DNA of 64,000 bases from Agarophyton chilense (lineage: Eukaryota > Rhodophyta > Florideophyceae > Gracilariales > Gracilariaceae), in NCBI GenBank assembly GCA_030374765.1, contig JARGXX010000026.1:186001-250000 (forward strand). Direction: 5' to 3'. The translations under genes and the position numbers were made by a program. Positions 11,735 to 23,458 of the stretch are shown one piece after another. The notes beneath the pieces are model-generated. The model saw only the letters and a program-made list of their open reading frames with translations, searched no databases and had not been told where the DNA came from. Each line of letters begins with the position of its first letter. The stretch's first letter is position 1.

Positions 11735-13110
11735 TTGGAATCATCACCTTTTATGAACGTTTCATTGCATCTCAATGAAAAGGGTCCAATTCTCTTATTG
11801 CCCACCTATAATAAAATTAAAATGATTTTTTCTAGGGTAACCCGAGAGGAATTCTTGCGAGCGCAAACTACGGACACCTACTGCAGTACATTGAGAAAAA
11901 AAATGGCATCAAAGGATCGCAGTTTGATATAGACCCTGAACGTTACCTATTTCGTCGTTCTACCCTGCACAGAGCACTTCAGAAGGTGGTACCAGAGTCT
12001 CTACGCCAGAACTGATTGTATTTAGGGCATTACCCAATACTAGAAGGTCATCCAGGAGCCACACGGTTATATTTTACCTTGATTAAACACTTCTAGTGGC
12101 CCCACATGACCCCCGATGTTTACACATATGTGGCTAGCTGCTCTTCTTGTGTGAAGACCCGAGGTGGTTTACGAAAGCACAAGAAGATCCTGAAGCTTGT
12201 TCCCCAGGCTCAGTCCTTCGAGTGGTAGCTATCAACATCCTGGGCACACTGCCGAAAATCCCAGAGGGATACCGATTCGTGGACGTCATCGCCGATCTGG
12301 TTTCCAAACTCACAAGGGCCATACACCTGAAGACCACAACCTCGGCGGTCTTGGCAAGAGCCTTCCTTAACTATTGGGTATACTCGTACGGTCCCCCCTA
12401 TGTACGTACTAACTGACAATGGCTCGAACTTAGCATCGAAATTCTTTGAAGCAGTTTGTACCACGCTTGGATTGAAGCATAACTTCACCACGGCGTACCA
12501 TCCGCAGACGAACGGCCAAGTCGAATTCTTCTACATAACCCTCGTGGCCAGACTACGACACTATGTAGAAGAACACCAAACTGGATGGGCTGATTATGCA
12601 CAGCCCCTAACATATGCCTACAACCTTCAGGTACATCGATCTACGCAGAATACTCCCTTCGCCCCGGTTCCCTCACTTACAACTCATGGTATTGTCCTTC
12701 AACAAGGACCCGAGAACTATCCCGCAGCTGACGCACTTACCTCCGCTCAGGTCAAAAATAATATACTCAACAAGCTCAGAACAACCTTAAAGGAGGCCAA
12801 TGCCAAATTAACAGGGGATCAAAGGCGGTGTAAAGCTTCCTATGGAAAAGAGGTGAAAAGGACAACCAACGTGGAAACGGGGAACTACGTGTTCTTTGAT
12901 ATTCCTCCCAGTAGGTCCTAACCGACACCATCAGAGGAAAAAGACGATATTCTTATTGATGCTGACATCAATTCGAATTTAATCCTCAAGTTTACAGGAC
13001 CATATGAGGTAGTCTCAACGAATGAGCACGCTGTTACGAGTCGAATGGATGGATTCAAAAACACCGTATCGGTAGACTGTGTCTCAAAAGACCCTAGTAA
13101 AGGTGGTACT
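11735..13110 (+). pseudogene. Integrase of family-1 copy A
   Basis: A DNGSNLASKFFEAVC motif with downstream HPQTNGQVE (about 12415-12520) is the core of a Ty3/gypsy integrase. The C-terminal part, including VARLRHYVEEHQTGWADYA and a GPYEVV-type SH3-like tail near 13000, repeats in the second family-1 copy at 22140-22700. I see no chromodomain at its end. Fossil. Confidence 0.8.
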
Positions 13111-13239
13111 ACGGCGCCCAGTGGCCTCTGGGACGGTCAGGGGGGCACCCATGCTGAACCTGAACCACCTCCTGGATCAGCGCCTGGGGCAACTCGAACT
13201 TCCTCAGTCCCCTCTCTAATACACTTCCTCTCATTGACT

Positions 13240-16200
13240 ACAAGGAAAGCTCGCTACGCTCGTACTATATCGCTTCGCATTCTAAGTAAGTATTAATTGG
13301 CAATGTAAAAAATAAAATTTGACAACATTAATTTAATTTTTAATACGAAGCTATAGTGTTTTTAAACTACCACGCGATGGCATCCACGCAACTCAACCAG
13401 AAAATAATTAAGTCCCAGCCAGCTCACCCCCACTCTCCAAAAACCAATTCCTAGACCAACAACCCATTTAAACTCCCACAACCAGGCCCACTACTATGTT
13501 CCGAACTACACATGCTATTTGTGATATAGGTTCCAAGCTCTAAATTGATATTTCAGGAAGGAGTTTTCTGTTCTGACGATTTTTTCGGAAAACTGATTCC
13601 GAGTGGCAGCATTCTGTGAGTCTGTTTCAGAAATCTGACGAACTGACGTAAACGATTTTCGGTTTAAGTTTCCACATGATCATCCCAAAACCCCAGCTCT
13701 ATCTTACATCGATATGGTGAAAGATGTGAATGCTCTGGTGTAACCGCTCTGAATCCCTGGCGTTTTGGACGGGGATGTTTTGTTATGGGCTGATAGAGTT
13801 CATGTGGTCGATTATATCCTTTAAATCGATTTACCATCGTATTCGGCATTCTGTTTCCAGATCGGCTAGTCGATCTTTTTTCGCGGACTCCCAGCCCGCC
13901 TCAGCACGACTCCTTATAAGTTCCCGACCTTTTCCTGCCTTCCCTCCATAAGAAAGGCTTCGTAGTTCTCTCAACCTTCACTTTGCGTAATTATTTGTCA
14001 CATACTTTAGTTGGATAAAGGTTGATAATAATGAGATATACCCATCGAGGATGCCAGAACAATTTCTGGCAATGATACTAGATCCCGATTCAGAACGACC
14101 CATTAATGGGGTCACTGTATTCAAACGTAGAATCAACCTCTCCTATGGACTCCTCTGCAACGAAATTAATTCCGGCGGAACGAATCCTCCCCGATGCCTT
14201 GCAAGAATTGCACGCCAGGCGGTTTGGACGGCGTTTCTCTCTTGTAGCAATAGAGAGGGGTGAATATGCTCGGCATAAAATCAATGAAGCACACTTCGAA
14301 GTCCCTCAGGTATGCTTTGGATTCCTCTTCTTGTGTTCCCTACTTTTGTCGTTGTCGTGCACTTGCTTCCTCTATATGTCCGTCCTATTTATCGGACGCC
14401 ACTGCGATAGGAAACACATCCCGCATGCCCATCGAATTAAAAATCGCAGTTGCTGTTGTCATTGTTTTCTATGCTTTGTTCCCGTCACCTTTATCAGCCA
14501 AGGCTGACGTGTCCTCCTTGAACTCTTTCCGAAGTTTCGCCGACTTGGGAAGCTTACGCTTCATTGACTCGCTTATCAAATCGTCGTGCTCTTCCTCGAG
14601 TTCACTGGCCGCTTCCCAATTTCCATTCTTATCACCCATTATCACTGCCGCCAACCTACGAATTGTTAACTACACTGCCAACTCGTTTTTGGCTATTATT
14701 ATGCCCAGCGAGCTGATGAGGCAGTCAATAACCCGAGCTAGCGCTGAAGCTTCCCGGCGGTTCCGAATGCCCGTTAAATGACGAGCTTCAACCCACGAAG
14801 AGACTGTCGGATAATTAGTCAGGTCTTTGCGGAGCATATCTTCACCTTCAAGAGTGTCAACAGATACATGTTGTTCAGGAAACAGTTTGCTAGCAAAAGC
14901 AACCCAGAACTTCTTGTTAGCCTTCTTCCGCTTCAAATTCAAAGCCTTCCTCGCAAGGCTCGAAATTCCCTCACCTCCATCGTCGGGCTCTGAGCCAGAG
15001 TCATTGCCGGAATCGACAACAACCCCTTCCATCGCCTGTCTGATGTTGGCGAAAAAATCCTCCCCCTTTGATTTTTTCTTTGAACTCTTCCGCGACTCCT
15101 TCAATTTCTTTATGTATTTGTATTTAGTCGTGCGCTTTTGCACCTTCTCAAACTCCTCCATGAAAGAACGAATTATTTGCATTTCACTGAGGCGGGCATC
15201 AGTTTCTTCCTCTGAGTCGGAATCTGGAGCGGACTCGGACTCGTATTCACTCGAGGACTCACCCTCTTTGCCACCTAGTGTGCGTTTTGAACGCTCCCGG
15301 GGTTTCTGATCCGAGCCGGGTACAACTCGAGTACTTGCTACCTCCCTAGAAGGCCTCTCCTTCGGCGCAATTCCTTCGACACTTAGTGGGTATGTTTTAT
15401 CTTCAATGCACCGGAATACGGTATCCACTTCACCCTCTTCAGGGATCCCCGGTACCTCATTCCTGATTACACGAAGGAGAGCATTTTTACTCTGCGACTT
15501 TTCCCCAAGGAAACCGAAAAGATAACTCCAAAAAGCTTTTCTAAGGACGCCCAAAGCATCCATCCTCTTGCCCTCGATTTCCTGCCCGAGTGCTGTGCAG
15601 TTTGAAATTTTAATTGTTGCAGGTCCATCACATCTGAGAACGGTCAACCCATTCCGTTCCCGGGACTACTTTAACCCGTAGTACGGACTTGCGCGTGTAG
15701 GAGGGCTGCTCCCGGCTGGGCGCGTGACCTTAATAGGTCCAGCCGCCGCCCGACTTCCACACAAGTGGAACTAGGTCCGGGCCTCTTATCCGCCAGGTTC
15801 CTGAGATTAATGCCTCGACAACACTACCCACAGTTTCTACTGGACAGACCTTGGTGCTATAAACACCCCCGCCCTACATCAATACGCAGGGCGCTTGGTA
15901 CAGTAATTTGAACAACACTTCTTCAGAAAATCCTTCAAAAATCAAAAAACCAGTATCACAAAAAGCCGTTGATTACAATATGCCATTTCAAAACAAAAAC
16001 TTATGAGACTTGACTTGAAAAAACAAGCAGAACCCCCAGCCAAATACGGCTTTCACGTGATTTCCCGGGTCGCACTCATGATAAACCTGCGCACGGAGAA
16101 AAATCTCTGGTCACCCCATTAAGGAAAGACCTTACATAATCCCGTTTCTGGACTCTAACACAAGAAACGCCAGTAAAGCCCAATGAACAGGAATTCATAC

Positions 16201-16700
16201 GGGATCTCACAAAAGCTCTGCATTTCGTTGAGCCACGCCTTAAAAAATTTTAGTTTTCACCCGCATACCGCAACCCCTGGCCTCAAAATACCGATTTTTT
16301 AACTTCCTCAGAAAATTGAAACAAGTTTCAAGAATTCTGAAAAACACACCAATTTAATAGGGATCATTGGCCTACGGAGGTTTGATCACTTCCCTCTCCA
16401 ACAGGGATCCCTCCCTGATTTACTCCGTTAGGCAGCTCACGCTGCCCAGTCGACACCACGAGGAGGTGGAGTAAAGCTTTAGTCGACCAAAAGCAGAGGC
16501 GTCAATTTTTCGTCAAGTCTCCGGAAATAATTATCCCTACGCAGGCTCTGGATTAAAATATCACCAATTACCGCAAGCTATATGAAGTATTCTGCACTGT
16601 CGGAATGCCGATGGAAATTTTTTTTTGGCTAAGTATAATGGTACTCATAAGTGGGGGAAACGGCTAGGATGAAGTTATGAAGCGGCACCCCGCAGATAGT
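13240..16700. mobile_element. Block foreign to family 1, carrying a Gag-like gene
   Basis: Sequence between the two family-1 parts does not match the copy at 22140-26483. Its only convincing content is a Gag-like protein on the minus strand (14670-15647, continuing to about 14106). The ends of the block could not be defined, and I saw no paired terminal repeats. 13300-14050 and 15650-16700 hold no recognisable gene; 15660-15900 is GC-rich and could be a leader. It may be an insertion into the family-1 element or a rearrangement product. Confidence 0.4.
14106..15647 (-). pseudogene. Gag-like protein with acidic Ser-rich middle, unassigned retroelement
   Basis: The longest open part is 14670-15647. 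An N-terminal helical segment (MDALGVLRKAFWSYLFGFL) is followed by a Ser/Asp/Glu-rich stretch (about residues 125-145 of that part), a Lys-rich stretch (KKLKESRKSSKKKSK) and a C-terminal helical domain with YPTVSSWVEARHLTGIRN and ALARVIDCLISSLG. Further coding character, including GNWEAASELEEEHDD, continues downstream. This pattern recalls Gag-like proteins of some protist retroelements, possibly DIRS or Ty3 related. No pol is attached, so the class is open. Decayed in its 3' third. Confidence 0.4.
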
Positions 16701-16712
16701 CCGTGAGGTGGT

Positions 16713-17156
16713 ATGTTACACGTCGGATCTTGGTCTGCAACGGGGCATCCGAGTTGACCCTTTGTAGGGAAATACCGGAATGGCAACGGCGCATATAGTG
16801 TGTAGCCACGTGGCATTCAGGCCTACCCTTCGTACAGTAGGCGGACGCCCATTTAGAGCTAGCTAAACCGTACTGTAGAGGGGTTAATCGGCTAACCAAG
16901 TTTATATCTAGGTATTATTATGTGCGGCGCTCACCCCTGTGCACAGTTCTTAAGGCACAGAGGGGAGCGCCAACTGCAAAGTAAAGTGGACAACCAACGG
17001 GTTCACAAGTGTCTTTTTCCTTGTTCAGTATTCCTTAACCGGAGATCCGTACAAGCTACAACAAGTAGTGGTCCGTTCCATAGTGCCAACCACCCTCATT
17101 GGCGAGTAGGTCCTTACAACCCCCATTCTAGCTTGCTAGTGTGGTGCTCTACCACA
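16713..17156 (+). repeat. LTR-like block, possibly a divergent family-1 relative
   Basis: It starts TGTTACACG, ends CTCTACCACA and shares the layout of the family-1 LTR: a GCGC..CACC...GTGCAC...GAGCGCC stem-like centre and a CTACCACA end. Base-level identity is weak. It could equally be unrelated sequence. Confidence 0.22.
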
Positions 17157-17926
17157 TCTTCTCCATAGCCGCCAGCACCCATTCGGCTGTTCCGAGCACT
17201 GTCGCGGGTGTCTGCTCTCTCCGTTATGGCGAATACTACAGTATACGTGAAGTTACAGCGGACCCAACCGTTGGAACGACACTCCCAGAACCAGAGTTGA
17301 TGTTACCAAAGGGAGCCCAAGAGCATGACTCCGCACCTCAATTAGGCGAGCACCCTGGGATCCCGGCCTCCAAATTCGCGATCGACACCATTGTAGATCA
17401 CAAATGAATGCAAGCAGATCTTCGTTATTCCGTACGGATGTATTGCTATGGCCCTGGAGATGATACATTGGAAGCTCCTGACCATATACCACGCAACGTC
17501 CGATTACAGTACTGGCGCAGGAGCAAGTAACTCCCACCAACCAATGGACAAATATCTACACTGAAGCAGTCTCCTAAGGAGGTAGAGAGGAGACATTGGC
17601 TGTACGAATACACGGTGCGAGGGATAAGGAAGTGTATAGTCAAGAAGAGATATCGAGTTTATTGAAAACCGCAATAGGTATAAACCCTACAAAGACCTCT
17701 CCAGGAAGGGGTCTGTACCATGCGTGGTTGAACGTTCTCCAGAAGGCCCTGAACGAGTACCTAGAAAGTTCGGAGTGTAGATTTGTCAGCCCGCAGTAGA
17801 CCAATGTGGAGCAGAATCCTGAAGAGTCGGAGAGAACGGCAGCGGACTTGGAGTGGTACTCGAGGAGAAAGGAGGAGTAGGGAAAGACGAAGAACCAGGC
17901 ATGGATACCGGCACGTTACTCACAGG

Positions 17927-20232
17927 CTAATTGCTGATGGGAGCCAACAAAGGACCAACCTTTATGCCCATAAGGGGATCCCTTGAAATGTTGGCTCGCT
18001 CCACAATGGTTGTGAGATACGCGACCTGATGCGAGGCCGCCTGGTACATCTCAGCCTGAAATCTATTTCGGAGGGCAACTGCATGGTTGATAGCGTCGAT
18101 ATAGTCCCGGTGACGAGGAATGAGCTGATTCAGGAGTGCGAGAGTTTCTAGAGGGAGCGTGGACCGGGATGATTGAGACAAGAGACACACACGCGCTATA
18201 TTCTCAGAAGCGCACCACTAATGGAAAAAGCTGTAACAAGCTTAACTCTGCCAGATCGAATAGAATTAACCATGAGTGACTGCGCAGGCCCAGCAGAAGA
18301 AGTAGGAACCGAATGGGAACGTGGATAAAAGAAAGAGGCAAAACCAGCAGTTGCAGCGGTAGTAGGGACCGGGGTAATACCTTTCAGAGTCTCTACCTCA
18401 TGGTTAAATGGCTGAAGGGATCCGCTAGAGGATTCCTCGCCTGGTAAACCCCAATTCGCATTACTGGGGATGGCTTGCTTCTCGAAGTACCAAACTTCCC
18501 AACACTGGTCATCCTTCGACAATTGCGACAGCGACACCTCCAGGTAAGTCTCCAGCTCGGAAACGGCGTATTCTGTACCGCAAAGACTCTCCAACACACC
18601 AATCTGGCGGATGAAATCTATTGTAGAGTAAGGAAGCCGGAAGATACGACCAACAGGAGAGAAGCATTATTTGGTAGTCCGAGGGTCGGGGCAACGGCTT
18701 TCCAGGGTAATACCGTCGCGGAAAGCTTTAACAGCTATGAGGGGAACAAAAACGGCCCACTCCGCAAGAGCCAAAGACCAAATGGTATGACAGTATCCCT
18801 TGAGTCGGTCGCAATGGCTGCCGAAGGACGCCAGCACGGGAGGAGATGGAGCGCACAGCTATTGAGGTAACTTGGAGCCCGCCGTCTATTCGGGACGGGT
18901 AACATACCATTTACGGCGATTCTACGTCGTCTGAAAGATGAACTCAGTGCAACGGAAACCATGCATGGTACGGACAATACTATTCCGACAACCGACCCGA
19001 ACCTCAGTGGCAGCGTCCTCGTCCCAACGGTCACGATCCAACCAGTAAATGGTGTGGAAGGGTGTGTTGGAAATTACCATTTCCGGTTCAAGCTTCAGCA
19101 ACTTCGTTCATAAACCGATACGGTATAATAATTTCACAAGTTCACGGAAGTAGAAGAACTCGTCGTTCACCACCGATGTGGTACGTCGCTCAGAATGGTA
19201 TTAGGAATAAAAAAAGACACTGCGAGTGCTTCTCACACTTCTGAAGCAAACTTGTCGTACGGGACGGGTACGATTCTCCCTTGACCGCATCGGTGGAGCA
19301 AATTGCACGGCTTCAAGAGGGTCGCTGTCCCAATGAATGCATGGGGCACTACCAGGAAGGGTGGGATGCTTGAACTGTGAACTCAACCCAGTGGTGTTAA
19401 TCGGGACTGGCCAAGAGGTGGCCTCCAATTGCAGCGCGCTTGAGTTCCTTGGGGAGCAGACATTGACGGTTGAGAGGTGCAGGCGGGGCGCTGAACAAGT
19501 ACGGATCGTAATGCCCGGACTCAGGAGGGAAACAAATCGCGTCATCAGGGATTGGAGACGAAGAGAAAACCGGCGAGATAACAGACTTGCCACGACCATG
19601 ACCCCGACAGCGAAAGCGGGTCAGAGGCTTCGATAGACCACGGCTGCAGTTCAACCCACGAGTACCCTTACCAGATATGGTGGCCAACAGTGATGAATAT
19701 TCAAACCGACGCGGTATTGCTTCAAAGCCAAAGTCTTTGCACCCATCGACGGTAGGCTCTCGCGTTCGATGCAAAACATGACAATCGTGCAGTGTGTTCT
19801 CGGGGGTGCTCGAATCCTCTGCTCATTGAGTGGGAAAGAACCGAAAGGGCCCCACCAACATGGCAGGTACACTTGTAATCAGGTTCGACTCATAGCTAGA
19901 GCCATCACCGTGCTCGTTTGAAACTTCGGCGGACATTAGACTTCCGCCACGGGGTTTCTGAGAATCCGCGTGCATCGCGAAGAGTGCAATCCAATCAAGA
20001 CGGTAAAGAGAAGAAAAAGGAGACCAACCGAAACGATGACACCAAAAGGGTACGGCGCGATGAACGAAAAAGAAGCGGATAAGACACCCAAGAAGTATGA
20101 AGTATGCCTGGCACTGAACGCCCACCAAAACTGCAACAGAGAATGCGACGAAACCAATTGGTACAAGAACTTCCGACAAGTACTAGCAACCCTCTGGGAA
20201 GGTCTGATTGCGAAGCCGTTACGAACGACCAC
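17927..20232 (-). pseudogene. Antisense coding region (third gene) of family-1, first copy
   Basis: It lies between the integrase linker and the 3' LTR, on the strand opposite gag-pol. Its pieces match the antisense region of the second copy at 23459-25649 at the amino-acid level: RGLNCSRGLSKPL against SSNCSRGISKPS, DDQCWEVWYFEKQAIPS against DDQCWEVWEFEKLAIPS, and a C-terminal helix ALLNQLIPRHRDYID against PLLKQLISRDADYIA. The block GTEYAVSELETYLEVSLS also aligns with GTQFDVEETEALLDHVLQ in the antisense gene of the 29685-38861 element. The function is unknown and I recognise no enzyme motif. Fossil, several breaks. Confidence 0.55.
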
Positions 20233-20407
20233 GGGGTATGAAGCTCAAGCGCCCCGACGGTGGTCGAAACCATTCGGTTCACCGACCGGCATTTCTGGAC
20301 GGTATAGTGCACCCCGGAATGGCGACTGCTGCACACTGGTACCCCGCAATGGCGAACGCTGCACTAATGTACAGCCATGGGGCGTGGCTGTTGCTAGGAG
20401 GGGTATA

Positions 20408-20952
20408 TGTAGTATAGTGAGATACACCGATAAGATACTTATGCCACGTAGTGGTCCTAGATGGTTGCCGGCATGCGCCGTGTACTACACTGGTTTAGTT
20501 AGCGATTAGCTTAGCTTATCGTTAATTTAGTATTAGTTATAAGAGAGTAAGTAGATAGGGAGGCGCACCTCAAGTGCATCTTCTCGTGGCCCCGTGGCGA
20601 GAAGCGCCAGCGTACGCTGGGTGGCTGGTGAGATATATATCTTCACCAAACATGGCCACCCTTTTCACTATTGTAAAGACATGCACCTACTAGACTACTT
20701 TTACTCCTTATGGTTTCTAAATTCGACCGTGAAGGTAAGCCTAGTGTCCTAACGGTTTTTCGGAGCTGCGTGCGATGTTCAACGTGTACCAACGTGGACT
20801 CAGTACGCCCACCTTTCCTGTGGCACCGTTCAGTGGCTGGTGTCGCCATAGAGCACAGGTATTCTCAATATTCTCCTAATTTGATTTCATCGCGGGCTCC
20901 CTCAAACCGTTAGGGTCTTGCATTCCTCGCTACCGTTTTGGTTTATACCGCA
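20408..20952 (+). repeat. 3' LTR, family 1
   Basis: It begins TGTAGTATAG and ends TATACCGCA, and aligns with 6118-6662 over the full length. It is preceded by a purine-rich tract (GCTAGGAGGGG), as expected upstream of a 3' LTR. The next base starts unrelated sequence (the Ulp1 fragment). Confidence 0.8.
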
Positions 20953-21134
20953 AGGCAGAAGAACAGGAGCTACAACCATTGTTGATTGCCCACAGCTCGA
21001 AACCAGCATCCAACCTTCGTCGTGATCTCACAACGTCCGCGTGAATATATATGAATCCAAAACGAGGCTTTTGTATATGCCCTTGAGGTACTAGGATTTA
21101 ATAAACTGGACATGCGAGGCAACTCCATGGAAAG

Positions 21135-21566
21135 ATGTTGATCCCCAAAGAAATGCGAAACACTTTCGTTAAACCTCTTTCCCGTTCCATTCAGCTGAAT
21201 TCGTATGGTTCGGACAATGACATTCAAACAGTCATTGTTCCATTTATTCTTTCGAGTCAATATTGGGTTGTTCCGGCCGGAATAAAATATGTAGGTGAGG
21301 GAGGCTCTTTTGAAGAGAAGCCTACAGTTTACTTTGGAGACAGTCTTCACTGGAAATGTCCTGATAATGTAATGAAAATGTTTCAGATGGTGCTTGAGAA
21401 TATAATACTGAACGGAAAATCGAAAGCAGTGAAGTCAAGGAAGAACTACATCTTAGATGTAAAGAAGTACCATCGCCAGAAAGACAGCTATATCTGCGGC
21501 TGTTCTGTAATATCTTTGACATCGGAGTTTGCTGCTAAGCGGTGTTGTGTTCCGAAAAGGACGTAA
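21135..21566 (+). pseudogene. Ulp1/C48-like cysteine protease domain
   Basis: The order VIVPFILSSQYWVVP, VYFGDSLHW, then RQKDSYICGCSVISL matches the Ulp1 fold motifs: a His-Trp strand, Asp in FGDSL, the oxyanion Gln (here RQK) and the nucleophile Cys in ICG. In most members the first motif is N-x-H-W; here the residue before Trp is Tyr after Gln, so the catalytic His appears to be missing. Upstream and downstream coding is interrupted. Ulp1 domains cleave SUMO-like tags in host proteins; in transposons their role is uncertain. The family call is fairly firm, activity unlikely. Confidence 0.6.
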
Positions 21567-21763
21567 GCAAAGATATATAGCTCTGCAATTTCAGAACGAC
21601 ACAGATGGATGGCCGAAAGAAGCAGAGTCGTTCACATTTTCATTGTGGCAGAATTTCATAATACTTTCGATGTATCTGAAATAATGATACGAAAGTACAG
21701 GCTACTTCATAGGGTAAACATGTTTTGCAGACTGGATGGAGCGAAGGTTAGGTTGAAAAGATT

Positions 21764-22000
21764 ATGCGGAAGCGTTTTGGAACAATCAGATATGAGCGCT
21801 TCGGAACGAAGCGGAAAGAAGATGAAGGGCTCCAAGAATATTATATACTTTTCCTGGGACGTAAGAACCATGGATGTAGGATCTCACTCAGGGAACCTAA
21901 GCTACTCTTTTGTAGCTGCAAAGGAATAAAAAAGGGCGGAGAATCTGATTTATTACTATGCCACCGCTGTGACTGAACTGCAAGGAGAGCAAGATGCGCA
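21764..22000 (+). pseudogene. PHD-like zinc-finger segment
   Basis: FCSCKGIKKGGESDLLLCHRC has the C-x-C ... C-x2-C spacing of a PHD/RING-like finger. It lies about 200 bases after the Ulp1 domain in another frame. The remaining ligands beyond the stop at 21974 are not in an open frame. It is probably the C-terminus of the same transposon protein. Confidence 0.4.
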
Positions 22001-22139
22001 AGTATTGCAAGCAGCGAACTAAGCAGAGAATGAAACTGTTAAGTGTCCTGGAAACAATCATAAGTTCGATGACTGGAGAGAGGAATCAAACATCCGGATT
22101 TAGGACATGAGCTGGAGGGATACGTTTAACCTCAAAATA

Positions 22140-22777
22140 ACCGTCGTGGCCAGACTACGACACTATGTAGAAAAACACCAAACTGGATGGGCTGATTATG
22201 TACAGCCCCTAACATATGCCTACAACCTTCAGGTACATCGATCTACGCAGACTACCCCCTTCGCCCCGGTTCTCTCACGTACATTCATGGTATTGTGCTT
22301 TAACAAGGATTCGAGAACTATCGCGCAGCTGACGCACTTACCTCCGCTCAGGTAAATAATATTATACTCAACAAGCTCAGAACAACATTTTAGGAAGCCA
22401 ATGCAAGATTGAAAGTAGTCAAGAAGCGGTATAAGGCCTTCTACGACCAAGGGGTGAAGAGGACTACCAAGGTGGAAACCGGAGACTCTGTCTTCATTGA
22501 TATCCCTCCCAGGGAGTCGAGACCGACACCATCCGAGAAAAGCGACGATATTCGTATCCGTGCTGATACTAAATCGAAGCTACTCCCTAAGTCTTCAGGA
22601 GCATATGAGGTAATATCAGCGAATGAGCACACCATTGCAGTTGGAATGGATGGACTGGAGAACACCGTATCGGTAGAACGGATCTCAATAGACTCTAGGG
22701 AAGTTGGCACTACAGCGGCCCCATCCGTTAGCCCTGCACCCCCGGAACCGGAGTCGGATTCACCAAGTGGTACGTAA
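22140..22777 (+). pseudogene. Integrase C-terminus of family-1 copy B
   Basis: VVARLRHYVEKHQTGWADY and AYNLQVHRSTQTTPFAPV are nearly identical to copy A. The following segment (TKVETGDSVFIDIPPRE, GAYEVISANEHTIAVGMDGL) is the SH3-like integrase tail and aligns with a similar tail in the 29685-38861 element (GPYKVLKANEHTITLLIDGL). No chromodomain follows. Fossil. Confidence 0.75.
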
Positions 22778-23458
22778 AGTGTTCAATCGCAAGATATGGA
22801 GAAAAACCCAGACCCTACGACAACCCAAGGAGCCCAAAAGCAGAAGGAGCCCAAAAGCAGGGCTCCACACCTCAACTAGGCGGGCACTCTAAGGTACCGG
22901 CCTCTGAACGCACAATCGACACCATTATAGGTCAGAAATGACTTCCAGCTGGTCTTTGTTACTCGGTACGGTTGTATGGCTATAGCCCTGGAGATGACAC
23001 ATGAGACACTCCTCACCATATACCACGAAACTTCCGAATACGGTACTGGCGCAGCCGTACCGAACTCCCACCAACCGATAGATACTACACTGGTGCAGGC
23101 CGCCAAGGAGGGGGAGAAGCGACATGAGCTCTTTGATTGTTCAATGCGAAGGAAAAGAAAAGGTGTATTCAAGAAGAGATCACCAGTTGATTGTAAACTA
23201 AGAAACCTACAAAGGCCCCTCTAGAAAGGCATCCACACCAGGAGGGGTTGAAGGTCCTCGAGAAGGCCCGAAACCAGTACCAGGAAGGTTCGGAGAGAAA
23301 AACTGGCAGCCCGCACTGGACCAATGAGGAGCAGAACCCGGAGGATTCAGAAGCAACGGTGGCAGACCTGAAGAGGCACTGGAAGGAAAAGGAGGAGCAG
23401 GGAAGGGCGAAGAGCACGGCATGGACATCGGCACATTAGTCACAGGTTAATTGCTGGT
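22778..23458 (+). other. Linker between integrase and antisense gene, family 1
   Basis: Homologous to 17290-17926. Plus-strand reading gives short charged pieces without recognised domains (for example about 23250-23430, Glu/Lys/Arg rich). It may hold the end of pol or a 3' untranslated region. Confidence 0.35.

Larger units (their letters stand above)
6118..13240 (+). mobile_element. Ty3/gypsy element, family 1, copy A (LTR-gag-pol part)
   Basis: The fossil starts with a 545-bp LTR (6118-6662) and continues through a gag region, protease-like segment, reverse transcriptase, RNase H and integrase on the plus strand. Similarity to the second copy at 22140 begins at about 12540 and is lost at about 13200-13240, where a foreign block starts. 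Sequence of the same family resumes at about 17240 and ends with a 545-bp LTR at 20408-20952. The simplest reading is one old element of which the middle is occupied by an insertion or rearrangement. It is heavily decayed, with many breaks, and looks old. Confidence 0.75.
17240..20952 (+). mobile_element. Family-1 Ty3/gypsy 3' part with 3' LTR
   Basis: Collinear with 22690-26483: linker after integrase, antisense coding region, polypurine tract (CTAGGAGGGG just before 20408) and LTR. The linker similarity is direct, for example GGCCCTGGAGATGA at 17450 and TAGCCCTGGAGATGA at 22983. The LTR has the same 545-bp length as the one at 6118, so this may be the 3' end of copy A separated from its pol by the 13240-16700 block. 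Fossil with many breaks. Confidence 0.65.
20953..22139 (+). mobile_element. DNA-transposon scrap with Ulp1-like protease and PHD-like finger
   Basis: This fragment lies between a family-1 LTR and a family-1 copy that starts abruptly inside integrase. The two recognisable pieces, a C48/Ulp1-type domain and a cysteine-rich finger, occur together as accessory proteins of some MULE and CACTA-type transposons in plants and protists. No transposase is visible in the fragment and no terminal repeats were found. It could be a relic of a larger transposon into or against which the neighbouring element inserted. Confidence 0.45.

Noticed and set aside
14106-15647. Firm DIRS assignment of the Gag-like protein
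   Set aside because: No tyrosine recombinase, RT or inverted termini were visible nearby.
16713-17156. A definite fourth family-1 LTR
   Set aside because: Only the layout and the last few bases agree; identity is too weak to state it firmly.
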